Part shown: positions 51,011-58,978 of the stretch, piece after piece
How positions within the stretch are numbered: the stretch's first letter is position 1
Layout: each line of letters starts with the position of its first letter
Assembly: GCF_002009175.1 (NCBI RefSeq)
Contig: NZ_CP018047.1
Location: 2,852,001 to 2,916,000, forward strand
Reading direction: 5' to 3'
DNA: 64,000 nt
Source of the DNA: Streptomyces niveus
GTDB taxonomy: Bacteria > Actinomycetota > Actinomycetes > Streptomycetales > Streptomycetaceae
Translations under genes and position numbers: made by a program
Notes under the pieces: generated by a model
What the model was told of the DNA's origin: nothing
Seen by the model: the letters and a program-made list of their open reading frames with translations, nothing else
The model's database searches: none

Positions 51011-52216
51011 GTGGCGACAACGGAGAGTGCCATCGCCTCTGCGGAGGCGCACAGCGCGCACAACTACCACCCGCTGCCCGTCGTCGTCGCCTCGGCGGAC
51101 GGTGCATGGATGACCGACGTCGAGGGGCGACGCTTCCTCGATATGCTCGCCGGCTACTCGGCACTCAACTTCGGCCATGGAAATCGGCGCCTCATCGACG
51201 CCGCCAAGGCCCAGTTGGAGCGGGTGACGCTCACCTCACGGGCGTTCCACCACGACCGGTTCGCCGAATTCTGCACCCAGCTGGCCGAGTTGTGCGGCAT
51301 GGAGATGGTGCTGCCGATGAACACGGGCGCGGAGGCGGTGGAGACCGCCGTGAAGACGGCCCGCAAGTGGGGCTATCGGACGAAGGGGGTGCCGGACGGC
51401 ACCGCCAAGATCATCGTCGCGGCGGACAACTTCCACGGCCGTACGACCACGATCATCAGCTTCTCCACCGACCAGGAGGCCCGTGCGGACTACGGGCCCT
51501 ACACGCCGGGCTTCGAGATCGTTCCGTACGGGGATCTCGCCGCGCTCGACGCCGCGATGACGGACAACACCGTCGCTGTCCTGCTGGAGCCGATCCAGGG
51601 CGAGGCGGGGGTGCTGGTGCCGCCGCCGGGGTATCTCGCGGGCGTACGTGAGCTGACCCGGGCGCGGAACGTGCTGTTCATCGCGGACGAGATCCAGTCC
51701 GGCCTGGGCCGGACCGGCAAGACCTTCGCCAGTGAGCACGAGGGCGTGGTGCCCGACATGTATGTGCTGGGCAAGGCGCTCGGCGGCGGTGTGGTGCCGG
51801 TGTCGGCCGTGGTGTCGTCGAGCGAGATCCTCGGGGTGTTCCGGCCCGGGGAGCACGGTTCGACGTTCGGCGGGAATCCGCTGGCGTGTGCGGTGGCCCT
51901 TGAGGTGATCGCGATGCTGCGCACGGGTGAGTACCAGCAGCGGGCGACGGAGCTGGGTGATCATCTCCACCATGAGCTGGGGCTCATGGCGACCGGCGGC
52001 GCGGTGGAGGCGGTGCGCGGCCGGGGGCTCTGGGCGGGGGTCGACATCTCTCCCTCGTACGGCACGGGCCGGGAGATCTCCGAGAAGCTGATGGGGCGGG
52101 GGGTGCTGGTGAAGGACACCCATGGGTCGACGATCCGGATCGCCCCGCCGCTGGTGATCAGCAAGGAGGACCTGGACTGGGGCCTGGAGCAGCTGCGGGC
52201 GGTTCTGGCCCGATAG
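51011..52216 (+). CDS. rocD: Ornithine aminotransferase
   Basis: This PLP-dependent class III aminotransferase converts ornithine to glutamate semialdehyde. The 401 residues contain 'MNTGAEAVETAVKTARKWGY', 'NFHGRTTTIISFS', 'LLEPIQGEAGVLVPPPGYLA', 'LFIADEIQSGLGRTGK' with the PLP Asp, and the Schiff-base Lys in 'YVLGKALGGGVVPVSAV'. GTG 51011 follows GGAGA. It is monocistronic here and convergent with the ATP-grasp gene. The arginase or arginine deiminase usually feeding it is not in the window. Confidence 0.93.
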   Translation: MATTESAIASAEAHSAHNYHPLPVVVASADGAWMTDVEGRRFLDMLAGYSALNFGHGNRRLIDAAKAQLERVTLTSRAFHHDRFAEFCTQLAELCGMEMVLPMNTGAEAVETAVKTARKWGYRTKGVPDGTAKIIVAADNFHGRTTTIISFSTDQEARADYGPYTPGFEIVPYGDLAALDAAMTDNTVAVLLEPIQGEAGVLVPPPGYLAGVRELTRARNVLFIADEIQSGLGRTGKTFASEHEGVVPDMYVLGKALGGGVVPVSAVVSSSEILGVFRPGEHGSTFGGNPLACAVALEVIAMLRTGEYQQRATELGDHLHHELGLMATGGAVEAVRGRGLWAGVDISPSYGTGREISEKLMGRGVLVKDTHGSTIRIAPPLVISKEDLDWGLEQLRAVLAR

Positions 52217-52279
52217 GCGCCCGGTCCGCCGGGACCGGGCGTGGGGCGGTGGTCGGCGTGGCCGGCCGCCGGCCCCGGC

Positions 52280-53464
52280 CTACAGGATGACGTGCGGGAG
52301 GAAGCGGGCGTACTCGTCCGTGATCAGGCCCGACGACTCCCGGATGCCGAGGCCGGCCGCCTCGTTCTCGACGACCCAGGCGCCGAGGACGACCCGGTTG
52401 CCGTCGAAGTCGGGCAGGGGCGCCAACGCCTGGTAGCAGCAGGCCTCTTGGCGCACGACCGGGGCGTGGCCGGGCTCGTGGACGGTGACTCCGGCGCCCT
52501 CGCGGCCGAGCAGGGGCTTGGAGACATAGCCCCCGTCGATGGCGAGTTCACGGGGCCCGTCGAGGTAGGCGGGCAGCAGATTCGGGTGCTCCGGGTTGAG
52601 CTCCCAGAGGATCGCCAGCAGCGCCTTGTTGGAGAGCAGCATCTTCCAGACGGGCTCTATCCAGCAGGTGCTGCCGGTGCCACCGCCGTTGTCGAGGGTG
52701 TCGATCACCTGGGGGCCGAAGCGGTCCGTGGTCAGCCACTCCCACGGATAGAGCTTGAAGCAGCTGCGGATGAAGCGCAGCCGGTCGTCGACGAAGCGGC
52801 CGGTCAGCTTGTCCCAGCCGATCTGTTCGACGGACAGGGCCTCGGTTTCGAGGCCCGCCTGCTGGGCCGTCTCGCGCAGATAGGCGACGGTCATCAGGTC
52901 CTCGCCCAGCTCGTCGCCCTCGGAGTGGGCGAAGTGCAGGGGGCCGGGGGGAAGGAGATGGGCCTGGCGGCGCCAGGCGTCGATGAGCCGTTCATGCAGG
53001 GAGTTCCACTGGTCTGCGCCGGGGAAGCGCTCCTCCATCCAGAACCACTGCGGGCTGGCGGCCTCGACCAGGGAGGTGGGGGTGTCCGCGTTGTACTCCA
53101 GCATCTTGGCCGGGCCGGTGCCGTCGTAGCGGAGGTCGAACCGGCCGTAGATGGAGGGCAGTTCGTCCCGGCGGCGCCAGGACTCGGCTATCAGGGCGAC
53201 CAGTCGGCGGTCGGTGATGCCGAGATCGGCGAAGCGGTCGTTCTTCACGATGTGCTCGGCGGCGGCGAGGCACATGGCGTGCAGTTCCTCGACGACGACT
53301 TCGAGAGCCTCGACCTCGGGGAGGGAGAAGACGTAGTAGGCGCTCTCGTCCCAGTACGGACGCAGGGAGTCGTCCGGGTAGCGGGTGAGCGGATAGACGA
53401 GCCCCTGCTCCTCGACCGTCTGCTGCCAGCCGGGGCGTGGCTCGATGGTCCGACGCTGCATCAT
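52280..53464 (-). CDS. Glutathionylspermidine synthase-like ATP-grasp ligase (YgiC-like)
   Basis: This 394-residue cytoplasmic protein resembles the C-terminal ligase domain of glutathionylspermidine synthase. Landmarks are 'YGRFDLRYDGTGPAKMLEYN', 'ADTPTSLVEAASPQWFWMEE', 'NKALLAILWELNPEHPNLLP' and 'SKPLLGREGAGVTVHE'. The amidase half of the E. coli Gsp enzyme is absent. ATG 53464 or 53461, no good ribosome site; it begins 16 nt after the stop of a small lipoprotein gene. In E. coli the same pairing is ygiB-ygiC. It probably joins an amine to a carboxylate; actual substrates are unknown. Confidence 0.85.
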   Translation of the reverse strand: MMQRRTIEPRPGWQQTVEEQGLVYPLTRYPDDSLRPYWDESAYYVFSLPEVEALEVVVEELHAMCLAAAEHIVKNDRFADLGITDRRLVALIAESWRRRDELPSIYGRFDLRYDGTGPAKMLEYNADTPTSLVEAASPQWFWMEERFPGADQWNSLHERLIDAWRRQAHLLPPGPLHFAHSEGDELGEDLMTVAYLRETAQQAGLETEALSVEQIGWDKLTGRFVDDRLRFIRSCFKLYPWEWLTTDRFGPQVIDTLDNGGGTGSTCWIEPVWKMLLSNKALLAILWELNPEHPNLLPAYLDGPRELAIDGGYVSKPLLGREGAGVTVHEPGHAPVVRQEACCYQALAPLPDFDGNRVVLGAWVVENEAAGLGIRESSGLITDEYARFLPHVIL

Positions 53465-53480
53465 CGTGCGCCGGCGCCGC

Positions 53481-53762
53481 TCAGCCGCCGCCGGTGGACG
53501 AGCAGCCGAAGCCGCCGCGGTCGACCGCCGACTTGTCGAAACTGCCGTCGTACACACGGCCGTTGCTGCTCTTGCCGCCGTAGTAGTACGAGCCGGTGCC
53601 GGTGCTGTCGCAGTCGGATTTGGACAGTTCCTCATAGGTGTTCCGGTCGGCGCAGCGCTTGTCCGGTTCCGACCCACAGGAGGTGATCGTCAGTGCGAGT
53701 ATTCCCATGCCGCCGAGCACCACCGTGCTCGACCGCAACCTGCGTTGTTTTACGGCGGCCAT
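53481..53762 (-). CDS. Small lipoprotein, possible YgiB counterpart
   Basis: This 93-residue protein has a lipoprotein signal 'STVVLGGMGILALTITSC' with lipobox 'TITSC'. The mature 60 residues are rich in Ser, Gly, Tyr and Cys: 'CADRNTYEELSKSDCDS', 'GSYYYGGKSSNGRVYDGSFD' and 'RGGFGCSSTGGG'. The ending is typical of the YgiB/DUF1190 group, which partners the YgiC ligase. Strong ribosome site GGGGAGG before ATG 53762. It is the first gene of the two-gene unit. Confidence 0.75.
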   Translation of the reverse strand: MAAVKQRRLRSSTVVLGGMGILALTITSCGSEPDKRCADRNTYEELSKSDCDSTGTGSYYYGGKSSNGRVYDGSFDKSAVDRGGFGCSSTGGG

Positions 53763-53936
53763 GGCCCCGTCCTCCCCCGTCTGCCGGTCGATCCGTCGAC
53801 CCGTCAATCCCGTGCTCGCCGCACACATTAGATGGCTGGCTGCCGCGCCGGACAGGCGGTCCATGAACTCTCCTCAACTAGAGTCCTTTTACGCCCTTTG
53901 CGATGATCCGTTCGCTAGGACCGGCGTTGCGGTGGT

Positions 53937-53950
53937 GGCGACATGTCGCC
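53937..53950. promoter_or_regulatory. 14-bp palindrome GGCGACATGTCGCC, candidate operator
   Basis: This perfect palindrome lies 100 bp upstream of the acetyltransferase start in a 287-bp divergent gap. A regulator for it is not identified. Confidence 0.4.
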
Positions 53951-54049
53951 GGACTCCCCCTGGGCGGGCCGGGATTAATCGTTTCGTCGCGATCACCCGC
54001 TCAGGCAGGATGCACGGATTCGCCGCGCAGACCAGGAGACCGATTCACC

Positions 54050-54727
54050 ATGCCCGCAGATCCCGCCGTCCCCGCCGTCCCCGCCCTTCCCGCCGATCCG
54101 ACGGTGATCCATCCGATGCCCGGTCAGCCCCGGGTGGTGCTGCTGAAACCGCTGATCACCTCGGAGTTGATCGACGTCGGGGACTTCTCGTACTACGACG
54201 ACCCGGACGACCCGAAGGCGTTCGAGACACGGAACGTGCTCTACCACTACGGGCCGGAGAAGCTGGTCATCGGGAAGTACTGCGCGCTGGGTGAGGGGGT
54301 GCGGTTCATCATGAACGGCGCCAATCACCGGATGGACGGCCCGTCGACGTTCCCCTTCCCGATCATGGGCGGTTCATGGAGCGAGCACTTCGATCTCATC
54401 ACCGGGCTGCCCGGCCGGGGAGACACGGTGGTGGGCAACGACGTCTGGTTCGGTTACCGCAGCACGGTCATGCCCGGCGTCCGGATCGGCCATGGAGCGG
54501 TCATCGCCTCGGGCGCGGTCGTGGTGGACGACGTACCGGACTACGGCATCGTGGGCGGCAATCCGGCCAAGGTCATCCGCCGCCGTTACGAGGACGCCGA
54601 CGTCGACCGGCTGCTGGCGATCGCCTGGTGGGACTGGCCCGTCGAGCACATCACCGCGCACCTGCGCACGATCATGTCGGGCAGCGTCGATGCACTGGAG
54701 GCGGCCGCCCCCACGGACGCGGTCTGA
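54050..54727 (+). CDS. CatB/Vat-type hexapeptide O-acetyltransferase
   Basis: This xenobiotic acetyltransferase (XAT) has 225 residues forming a left-handed beta helix: 'LVIGKYCALGEGVRFIMNGA', the active-site His in 'NHRMDGPSTFPF', 'TVVGNDVWFGYRSTVMPGVR', 'IGHGAVIASGAVVVDDVPDY' and 'IVGGNPAKVIRRRY'. Family members acetylate streptogramin A or chloramphenicol, so a resistance role is possible. Without biochemical data the acceptor is unknown. ATG 54050 follows AGGAG with 10-nt spacing. It converges on the MocR gene. Confidence 0.87.
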   Translation: MPADPAVPAVPALPADPTVIHPMPGQPRVVLLKPLITSELIDVGDFSYYDDPDDPKAFETRNVLYHYGPEKLVIGKYCALGEGVRFIMNGANHRMDGPSTFPFPIMGGSWSEHFDLITGLPGRGDTVVGNDVWFGYRSTVMPGVRIGHGAVIASGAVVVDDVPDYGIVGGNPAKVIRRRYEDADVDRLLAIAWWDWPVEHITAHLRTIMSGSVDALEAAAPTDAV

Positions 54728-54766
54728 CTCCCCCTCCGGCGGATCTTCATGAGGGCGTGGCGGGGG

Positions 54767-56305
54767 CTACGGCAGTACACGGCAGAGGGCGTCCAGCGCA
54801 CCGGCCCAGGCGCTGTCCGTCGGGGCGCCGTAGCCGACGACCAGGGCGTCGTGCCCCGGTGGGACGGACGGGTGCCGGAAGGCGGAGAGACCCTGGATCG
54901 CCAGGCCCTGCCAGGCCGCTGCCTGGATCGCGGTGCGTTCGTCGGTGCCGGGCGGGAGTTCGACCACGGCGTGCAGCCCGGCGGCGATGCCGGTCACCCG
55001 TGACTCCGGCGCGTGTTCGGCCAGCGCCTCCACCAGCTGGTCGCGCCGGCGCCGGTAGCGCAGACGCATGGACCGCACATGGCGGTCGTACCCGCCGGAG
55101 GTCATGAACTCGGCGAGCGTGAGCTGGTCCATGGCGCTCGGCACCGCCGCGACATCGCCCTTCGCCTCGATCACTTCCCCCACCAGCGCCTTGGGCAGCA
55201 CCATCCACGCCAGCCGCAGCCCCGGAGCCAGGGACTTGCTCGCCGTGCCCATGTACACCACCCGCTCCGGATCCAGGCCCTGGAGCGCCCCGACGGGCTG
55301 GCGGTCGTAGCGGAACTCCCCGTCGTAGTCGTCCTCCAGGATCAGCCCACCCGCTCCGCGCGCCCAGTCCACCACCGCCGCACGCCGGTCGGGGTGGAGC
55401 GCGGCGCCGGTCGGGAACTGGTGCGCGGGGGTCGTCAACACCGCGTCGACACCCCGCAGCTCGCCCGCGCCGGACGTCAGCTCCTCGGTGCGGGTGCCGA
55501 GTCCGTCGATCGGGAGCGCGGGGGTGCGCAGCCCGGCGGCGGTGAGGAGGTCGCGGTGGAAGCCGAGCCCGTACGACTCGACGGCCACCGCCCGGGCCTT
55601 GGTACCCCCCTTGGCACCTGTCTTCGTACCGCCCCTCGCCCCCGCCCTCCCCCGGCGGTCCGCGAGCACCTGAGCCATCAGCGTCAGGCCGTGGACGAAC
55701 CCGGAGCAGAGAACGACCCGCTCGGGGTCGGCGTACACCCCACGCGTCCGGGCCAGATAGTCGGCGAGGACGGTACGCAGCTCGACGCGCCCGCGCTGGT
55801 CGCCGTAGTCGAACGCGTCGTGCGGCGCCGCCGCCAGGGCGCGGCGGGCCGAGGCGAGCCATTCACCGCGCGGAAAGGAGCTGAGGTCGGGTGAGCCGGC
55901 CCGCAGATTGTGCGCGGGCAGACGGCTGTTCGGCCGGACCGGCGGGCCGCCCGGCGCCCGCGTGCGGGGCGCGGCCCGACGGGCGACCCGTGTCCCCGAA
56001 CCCTGCTTCGCGGTCAGCCAGCCTTCGGCGACGAGTTCGGCGTAGGCGTCGGCGACGGTGTTGCGCGCGACGCCCAGATCGGCGGCGAGCGTACGGGACG
56101 AGGGCAGCCTGGTGCCGGGAGCCAGCCGCCCGGTGCGGACGGCTTCGCGCAGGGCGTCCATCAGCCCCGTACGGAGTCCGGGACCACTCAGCTCCAGATG
56201 GAGGTCGGCGCCGACCGTGACAGCGGTGACCCGCTGCTTCCCGCTGCCCGGCCCCTCACCGTCCGGCTCCTCGGCGCTCGCCGCATTGGCCCATGAATCC
56301 ATCAT
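54767..56305 (-). CDS. MocR/PdxR-family regulator (GntR HTH fused to aminotransferase fold)
   Basis: This 512-residue regulator has a GntR winged helix at residues 40-110: 'GLMDALREAVRTGRLAPGTR', 'LPSSRTLAADLGVARNTVAD' and 'LVAEGWLTAKQGSGTRV'. The remainder is a class I aminotransferase-like domain with the PLP Lys in 'YMGTASKSLAPGLRLAWM' and 'GLILEDDYDGEFRYDRQPVG'. It probably senses PLP or an amino compound. It starts at ATG 56305 or 56302 and is divergent from the AhpD-like gene, whose promoter lies 35 bp away, so it likely regulates that gene. ATGGNCCAT-like half-sites at 56291-56318 may be its operator. Confidence 0.9.
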   Translation of the reverse strand: MMDSWANAASAEEPDGEGPGSGKQRVTAVTVGADLHLELSGPGLRTGLMDALREAVRTGRLAPGTRLPSSRTLAADLGVARNTVADAYAELVAEGWLTAKQGSGTRVARRAAPRTRAPGGPPVRPNSRLPAHNLRAGSPDLSSFPRGEWLASARRALAAAPHDAFDYGDQRGRVELRTVLADYLARTRGVYADPERVVLCSGFVHGLTLMAQVLADRRGRAGARGGTKTGAKGGTKARAVAVESYGLGFHRDLLTAAGLRTPALPIDGLGTRTEELTSGAGELRGVDAVLTTPAHQFPTGAALHPDRRAAVVDWARGAGGLILEDDYDGEFRYDRQPVGALQGLDPERVVYMGTASKSLAPGLRLAWMVLPKALVGEVIEAKGDVAAVPSAMDQLTLAEFMTSGGYDRHVRSMRLRYRRRRDQLVEALAEHAPESRVTGIAAGLHAVVELPPGTDERTAIQAAAWQGLAIQGLSAFRHPSVPPGHDALVVGYGAPTDSAWAGALDALCRVLP

Positions 56306-56339
56306 GGAAATGGACCATACCGCTGCGCCACCGGACGCG

Positions 56340-56345
56340 TAGCGT
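56340..56345 (+). promoter_or_regulatory. -10 box of a leaderless promoter (AhpD-like gene)
   Basis: TAGCGT ends 7 nt before ATG 56353. Upstream, CCATCATGG and ATGGACCAT half-sites at 56299-56318 overlap the -35 area, consistent with control by the divergent MocR protein. Confidence 0.55.
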
Positions 56346-56352
56346 CCTCTCC

Positions 56353-56862
56353 ATGACGACGAACGAGAGCGATCACCGGCACGACCGCGTCCCCGAACAC
56401 GAGCCGCGCCTGGAGTGGGCGAAGCTCGCGCCGGACGTCGCCAAGGCGATGTACGGCTTCGAGAAGGCGGTCCGGCAGGGCATCGATCCCGTGCTGTACG
56501 AACTGGTGAAGATCCGCGCCTCGCAGATCAACCACTGCGCGTTCTGCCTGGACATGCACACGAAGGAGGCGCTGGCCGCCGGGGAGTCGGTGGAGCGGAT
56601 CGTCCAGCTGAGCGCCTGGCAGGAGTCGCGCCACTTCTACTCGCCGAGGGAGATCGCGGCGATCGAACTCACCGAGGCGGTCACCGTGCTGACGGACGGA
56701 TTCGTGCCGGACGAGGTGTACGAGCGGGCGGCGGCGCACTTCGACGAGACCGAACTCGCCCATCTGATCGCCGCGATCACGGTCATCAACTCCTGGAACC
56801 GCTTCGCGGTGACGACGAGGATGGCACCCGGGCACTACACGCCGGTGGCGCGGAAGAAGTGA
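56353..56862 (+). CDS. Carboxymuconolactone decarboxylase/AhpD-family protein
   Basis: This 169-residue helical protein has the redox-type Cys-x-x-Cys in 'QINHCAFCLDMHTKEALAAG', as in AhpD-like alkylhydroperoxidase proteins; the trailing His is also present. 'LYELVKIRASQI' and 'LAHLIAAITVINSWNRFAVT' are family landmarks. It probably has peroxidase-linked thiol chemistry, not lactone decarboxylation. No ribosome site; leaderless ATG 56353. Divergent from MocR, so regulation by it is likely. Confidence 0.87.
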   Translation: MTTNESDHRHDRVPEHEPRLEWAKLAPDVAKAMYGFEKAVRQGIDPVLYELVKIRASQINHCAFCLDMHTKEALAAGESVERIVQLSAWQESRHFYSPREIAAIELTEAVTVLTDGFVPDEVYERAAAHFDETELAHLIAAITVINSWNRFAVTTRMAPGHYTPVARKK

Positions 56863-56959
56863 GCCCGCAGGACACGACCACGTCGTGTCCCGCGCGACAC
56901 GCACAGGACCACAGCCACATCCGCCACATCCGCCTCCTCAGCCGGGATACGAATCAGCC

Positions 56960-57694
56960 ATGACGCTCTCGACCACCTTCCGCGCCCTGCACCACGGCCG
57001 TGCCGCCGGGGACCCGCTCGTCCTGCCGGGGCCGTGGGACGCGGGCAGTGCCCGCGTCTACGCGGAGGCCGGATTCCCGGCGCTCGCCACGCCGAGCGCG
57101 GGCGTCGCCGCGTCGCTCGGCTACGAGGACGGCTCCACCCCACCGGACGAGATGTTCGCGGCGGTGGCCCGAATCGTGCGGGCCGTCTCCACCGGCGACA
57201 CGGCGGTGCCCGTCACCGCCGACATCGAGGACGGTTACGGGCTCGCCCCGGCCGAGCTGGTCGCCCGGCTCCTCGACACGGGCGCCGTGGGCTGCAATCT
57301 GGAGGACTCCGCCGACGGCCGCCTCAAGGACCCCCGGCGGCACGCCGATTGGCTGGCCGAGGTCAAGGCGGCGGCCGGGGAGCGGCTGTTCGTCAACGCC
57401 CGCGTCGACACGTTCATCCGTGGCGTGAGCGACCCGGCCCGGGCGATCGAACGCGCGGGTCTGTACGTGGCGGCCGGCGCGGACTGTGTGTACCCGATCG
57501 GCGCCCCGCGCGAGGCGATCCCGGCGCTGCGGGCGGGGATCGAAGGCCCGATCAACGTCGGGGCGGCGCCGGGCGGTGCGGCTGAGCTGTCGGAGCTGGG
57601 CGAACTCGGCGCGACACGGATCACGTTCGGTCCGGGGCTCCAGCGGCAGGCGATGGCGGCGGTCCGGGAGGGCGCGGCGCGGCTGCGCGCCTGA
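56960..57694 (+). CDS. Isocitrate lyase / PEP phosphomutase-superfamily protein
   Basis: This 244-residue TIM-barrel protein has 'LVLPGPWDAGSARVYAEAGF' and 'ALATPSAGVAASLGYEDG'. The Mg-binding 'VTADIEDGYG', 'VGCNLEDSADG', and 'LFVNARVDTFIRG' complete the site. The isocitrate lyase Cys loop (KKCGH) is absent, which places it among small PEP mutase/oxaloacetate-type lyases. It lies 97 nt after the AhpD-like gene and may share its transcript. No ribosome site is obvious before ATG 56960. Substrate unknown, probably a short 2-keto or methylcitrate-like acid. Confidence 0.85.
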   Translation: MTLSTTFRALHHGRAAGDPLVLPGPWDAGSARVYAEAGFPALATPSAGVAASLGYEDGSTPPDEMFAAVARIVRAVSTGDTAVPVTADIEDGYGLAPAELVARLLDTGAVGCNLEDSADGRLKDPRRHADWLAEVKAAAGERLFVNARVDTFIRGVSDPARAIERAGLYVAAGADCVYPIGAPREAIPALRAGIEGPINVGAAPGGAAELSELGELGATRITFGPGLQRQAMAAVREGAARLRA

Positions 57695-57764
57695 GAGCCG
57701 CCCCCGCCCCGCCCCCGCGACCGGCTCACGGCCACGAATCACCCATCTCGGGCAGTGGTCATGA

Positions 57765-57776
57765 GAGAGCGCTCTC
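57765..57776. promoter_or_regulatory. Upstream operator GAGAGCGCTCTC (LacI-type)
   Basis: This 12-bp perfect palindrome with a central CG, as in LacI-family operators, is centred 111 bp upstream of the second copy at 57875-57888. Paired sites suggest a repression loop. Confidence 0.65.
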
Positions 57777-57838
57777 CAATTGCCATGCACCCCAACTTCC
57801 CTGAATATGGCGCTACTTGACCGGGCTTGCCGCAGCTA

Positions 57839-57867
57839 TTGACACCCCTGCGGCCCGCTCCTACGTT
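57839..57867 (+). promoter_or_regulatory. Promoter of the DUF1996 gene
   Basis: A consensus -35 TTGACA (57839-57844), 17-nt spacer and TACGTT -10 (57862-57867) put the transcript start at about 57874. This is the best housekeeping-type promoter in the window. Confidence 0.8.
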
Positions 57868-57874
57868 CAGCGCC

Positions 57875-57888
57875 AGAGAGCGCTCTCT
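57875..57888. promoter_or_regulatory. Promoter-proximal operator AGAGAGCGCTCTCT (LacI-type)
   Basis: This 14-bp perfect palindrome begins at the predicted transcript start and would block RNA polymerase when bound. It shares its 12-bp core with 57765-57776. Confidence 0.7.
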
Positions 57889-57930
57889 AACGTGATCAAG
57901 GAACCCCCCGATTCCTCGGATTGGAGTGCC

Positions 57931-58896
57931 GTGCTCCACAGAAGACCCTCCCGCAGCCCCGGAACCCCCCGCACCCTCACCCCCCTGCGCACCGGACTGG
58001 CGTCCTGGCGCCGACGCGTCGTCGCCCTGGCCCTCGTCGCGCTCACCGCCTCCCTGCTCCAGACCAACATGAGCAGTGCGAGCACCGGTTCCGTCGCGGC
58101 CGAGAAGGCCGCGTCGGACACCAAGGGCGCGGCCGTTGTCCGCGTGTCCGAGTTCCTCGCCGAGTGTCCGTACAGCCACCGTCTCCCGGACGACCCGATC
58201 GTCTTCCCCGGGCTGCCCGGCGCCTCGCACATGCACAGCTTCTTCGGCAACGACACGACCAACGGCCGTTCCGACGTCAACAGCCTGGCGCAGGGCCGCA
58301 CCACCTGCGCGCCGAAGGAAGACCTCTCGTCGTACTGGGTCCCGACCCTGTACGACGGCACGAGGGAGGTGGAGCCGACCGGCACCACCTTCTACTACCT
58401 GGGTGAGGGCGTACGGGACGACATCATCGCCCAGACCCAGCCGCTGCCGTACGGACTGCGGATCGTGGCGGGCAACGCCAAGGCGACCGGTCCCAACGAC
58501 AACACGCGGGCGCGCTGGTCGTGTCTGCACCACGGCGAGGTCAATCCGTCCACCGACTTCGTCAACTGCCCGGCGGGCGCGATGCTGGAGTCGTATCTGG
58601 ACTTCCCGCAGTGCTGGAACGGCCGGGATCTCGACTCGGCCGACCACAAGAGCCATATGTCGTACCCGGTGGCGGGCGCCTGCCCGTCGACCCACCCGGT
58701 GCCGGTGCCGAAGCTGCGGCAGGTGCTGAGGTATCCGGTCAACGGCGATCCGGCGCGGTTCAAGCTCGCGTCGGGCCGTGGCTACACGATGCACGGCGAC
58801 TTCTTCAACGTCTGGCCCGCGGCGGAGATGGAGCGGCGCGTACGTGACTGCATCCGTCCCATCATCAAGTGCGGTGCGGACGGCCGGCCTTCCTGA
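57931..58896 (+). CDS. Secreted DUF1996-domain protein
   Basis: This 321-residue protein has a long signal peptide with 'RRRVVALALVALTASLLQTN', cleaved near 'SSAS'. The mature domain has the DUF1996 landmarks 'VRVSEFLAECPYSHRLPDDP', 'HMHSFFGNDTTNGRSD', 'SYWVPTLYDG', 'FPQCWNGRDLDSADHKSHMS' and 'HGDFFNVW', with several His and Cys residues suited to metal binding and disulfides. GTG 57931 follows GGAG. The strong promoter with two operators implies tight induction. Bacterial and fungal relatives are secreted, function unsettled; a role on polysaccharide is possible. Confidence 0.85.
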   Translation: MLHRRPSRSPGTPRTLTPLRTGLASWRRRVVALALVALTASLLQTNMSSASTGSVAAEKAASDTKGAAVVRVSEFLAECPYSHRLPDDPIVFPGLPGASHMHSFFGNDTTNGRSDVNSLAQGRTTCAPKEDLSSYWVPTLYDGTREVEPTGTTFYYLGEGVRDDIIAQTQPLPYGLRIVAGNAKATGPNDNTRARWSCLHHGEVNPSTDFVNCPAGAMLESYLDFPQCWNGRDLDSADHKSHMSYPVAGACPSTHPVPVPKLRQVLRYPVNGDPARFKLASGRGYTMHGDFFNVWPAAEMERRVRDCIRPIIKCGADGRPS

Positions 58897-58978
58897 CCGG
58901 ACCACGCCCGGTGTCCGTCCGGGGCCGCGCGCCCCGGACGGACATCGAGCACCCCACCCCCTCCCCCAAGGACTCCCC

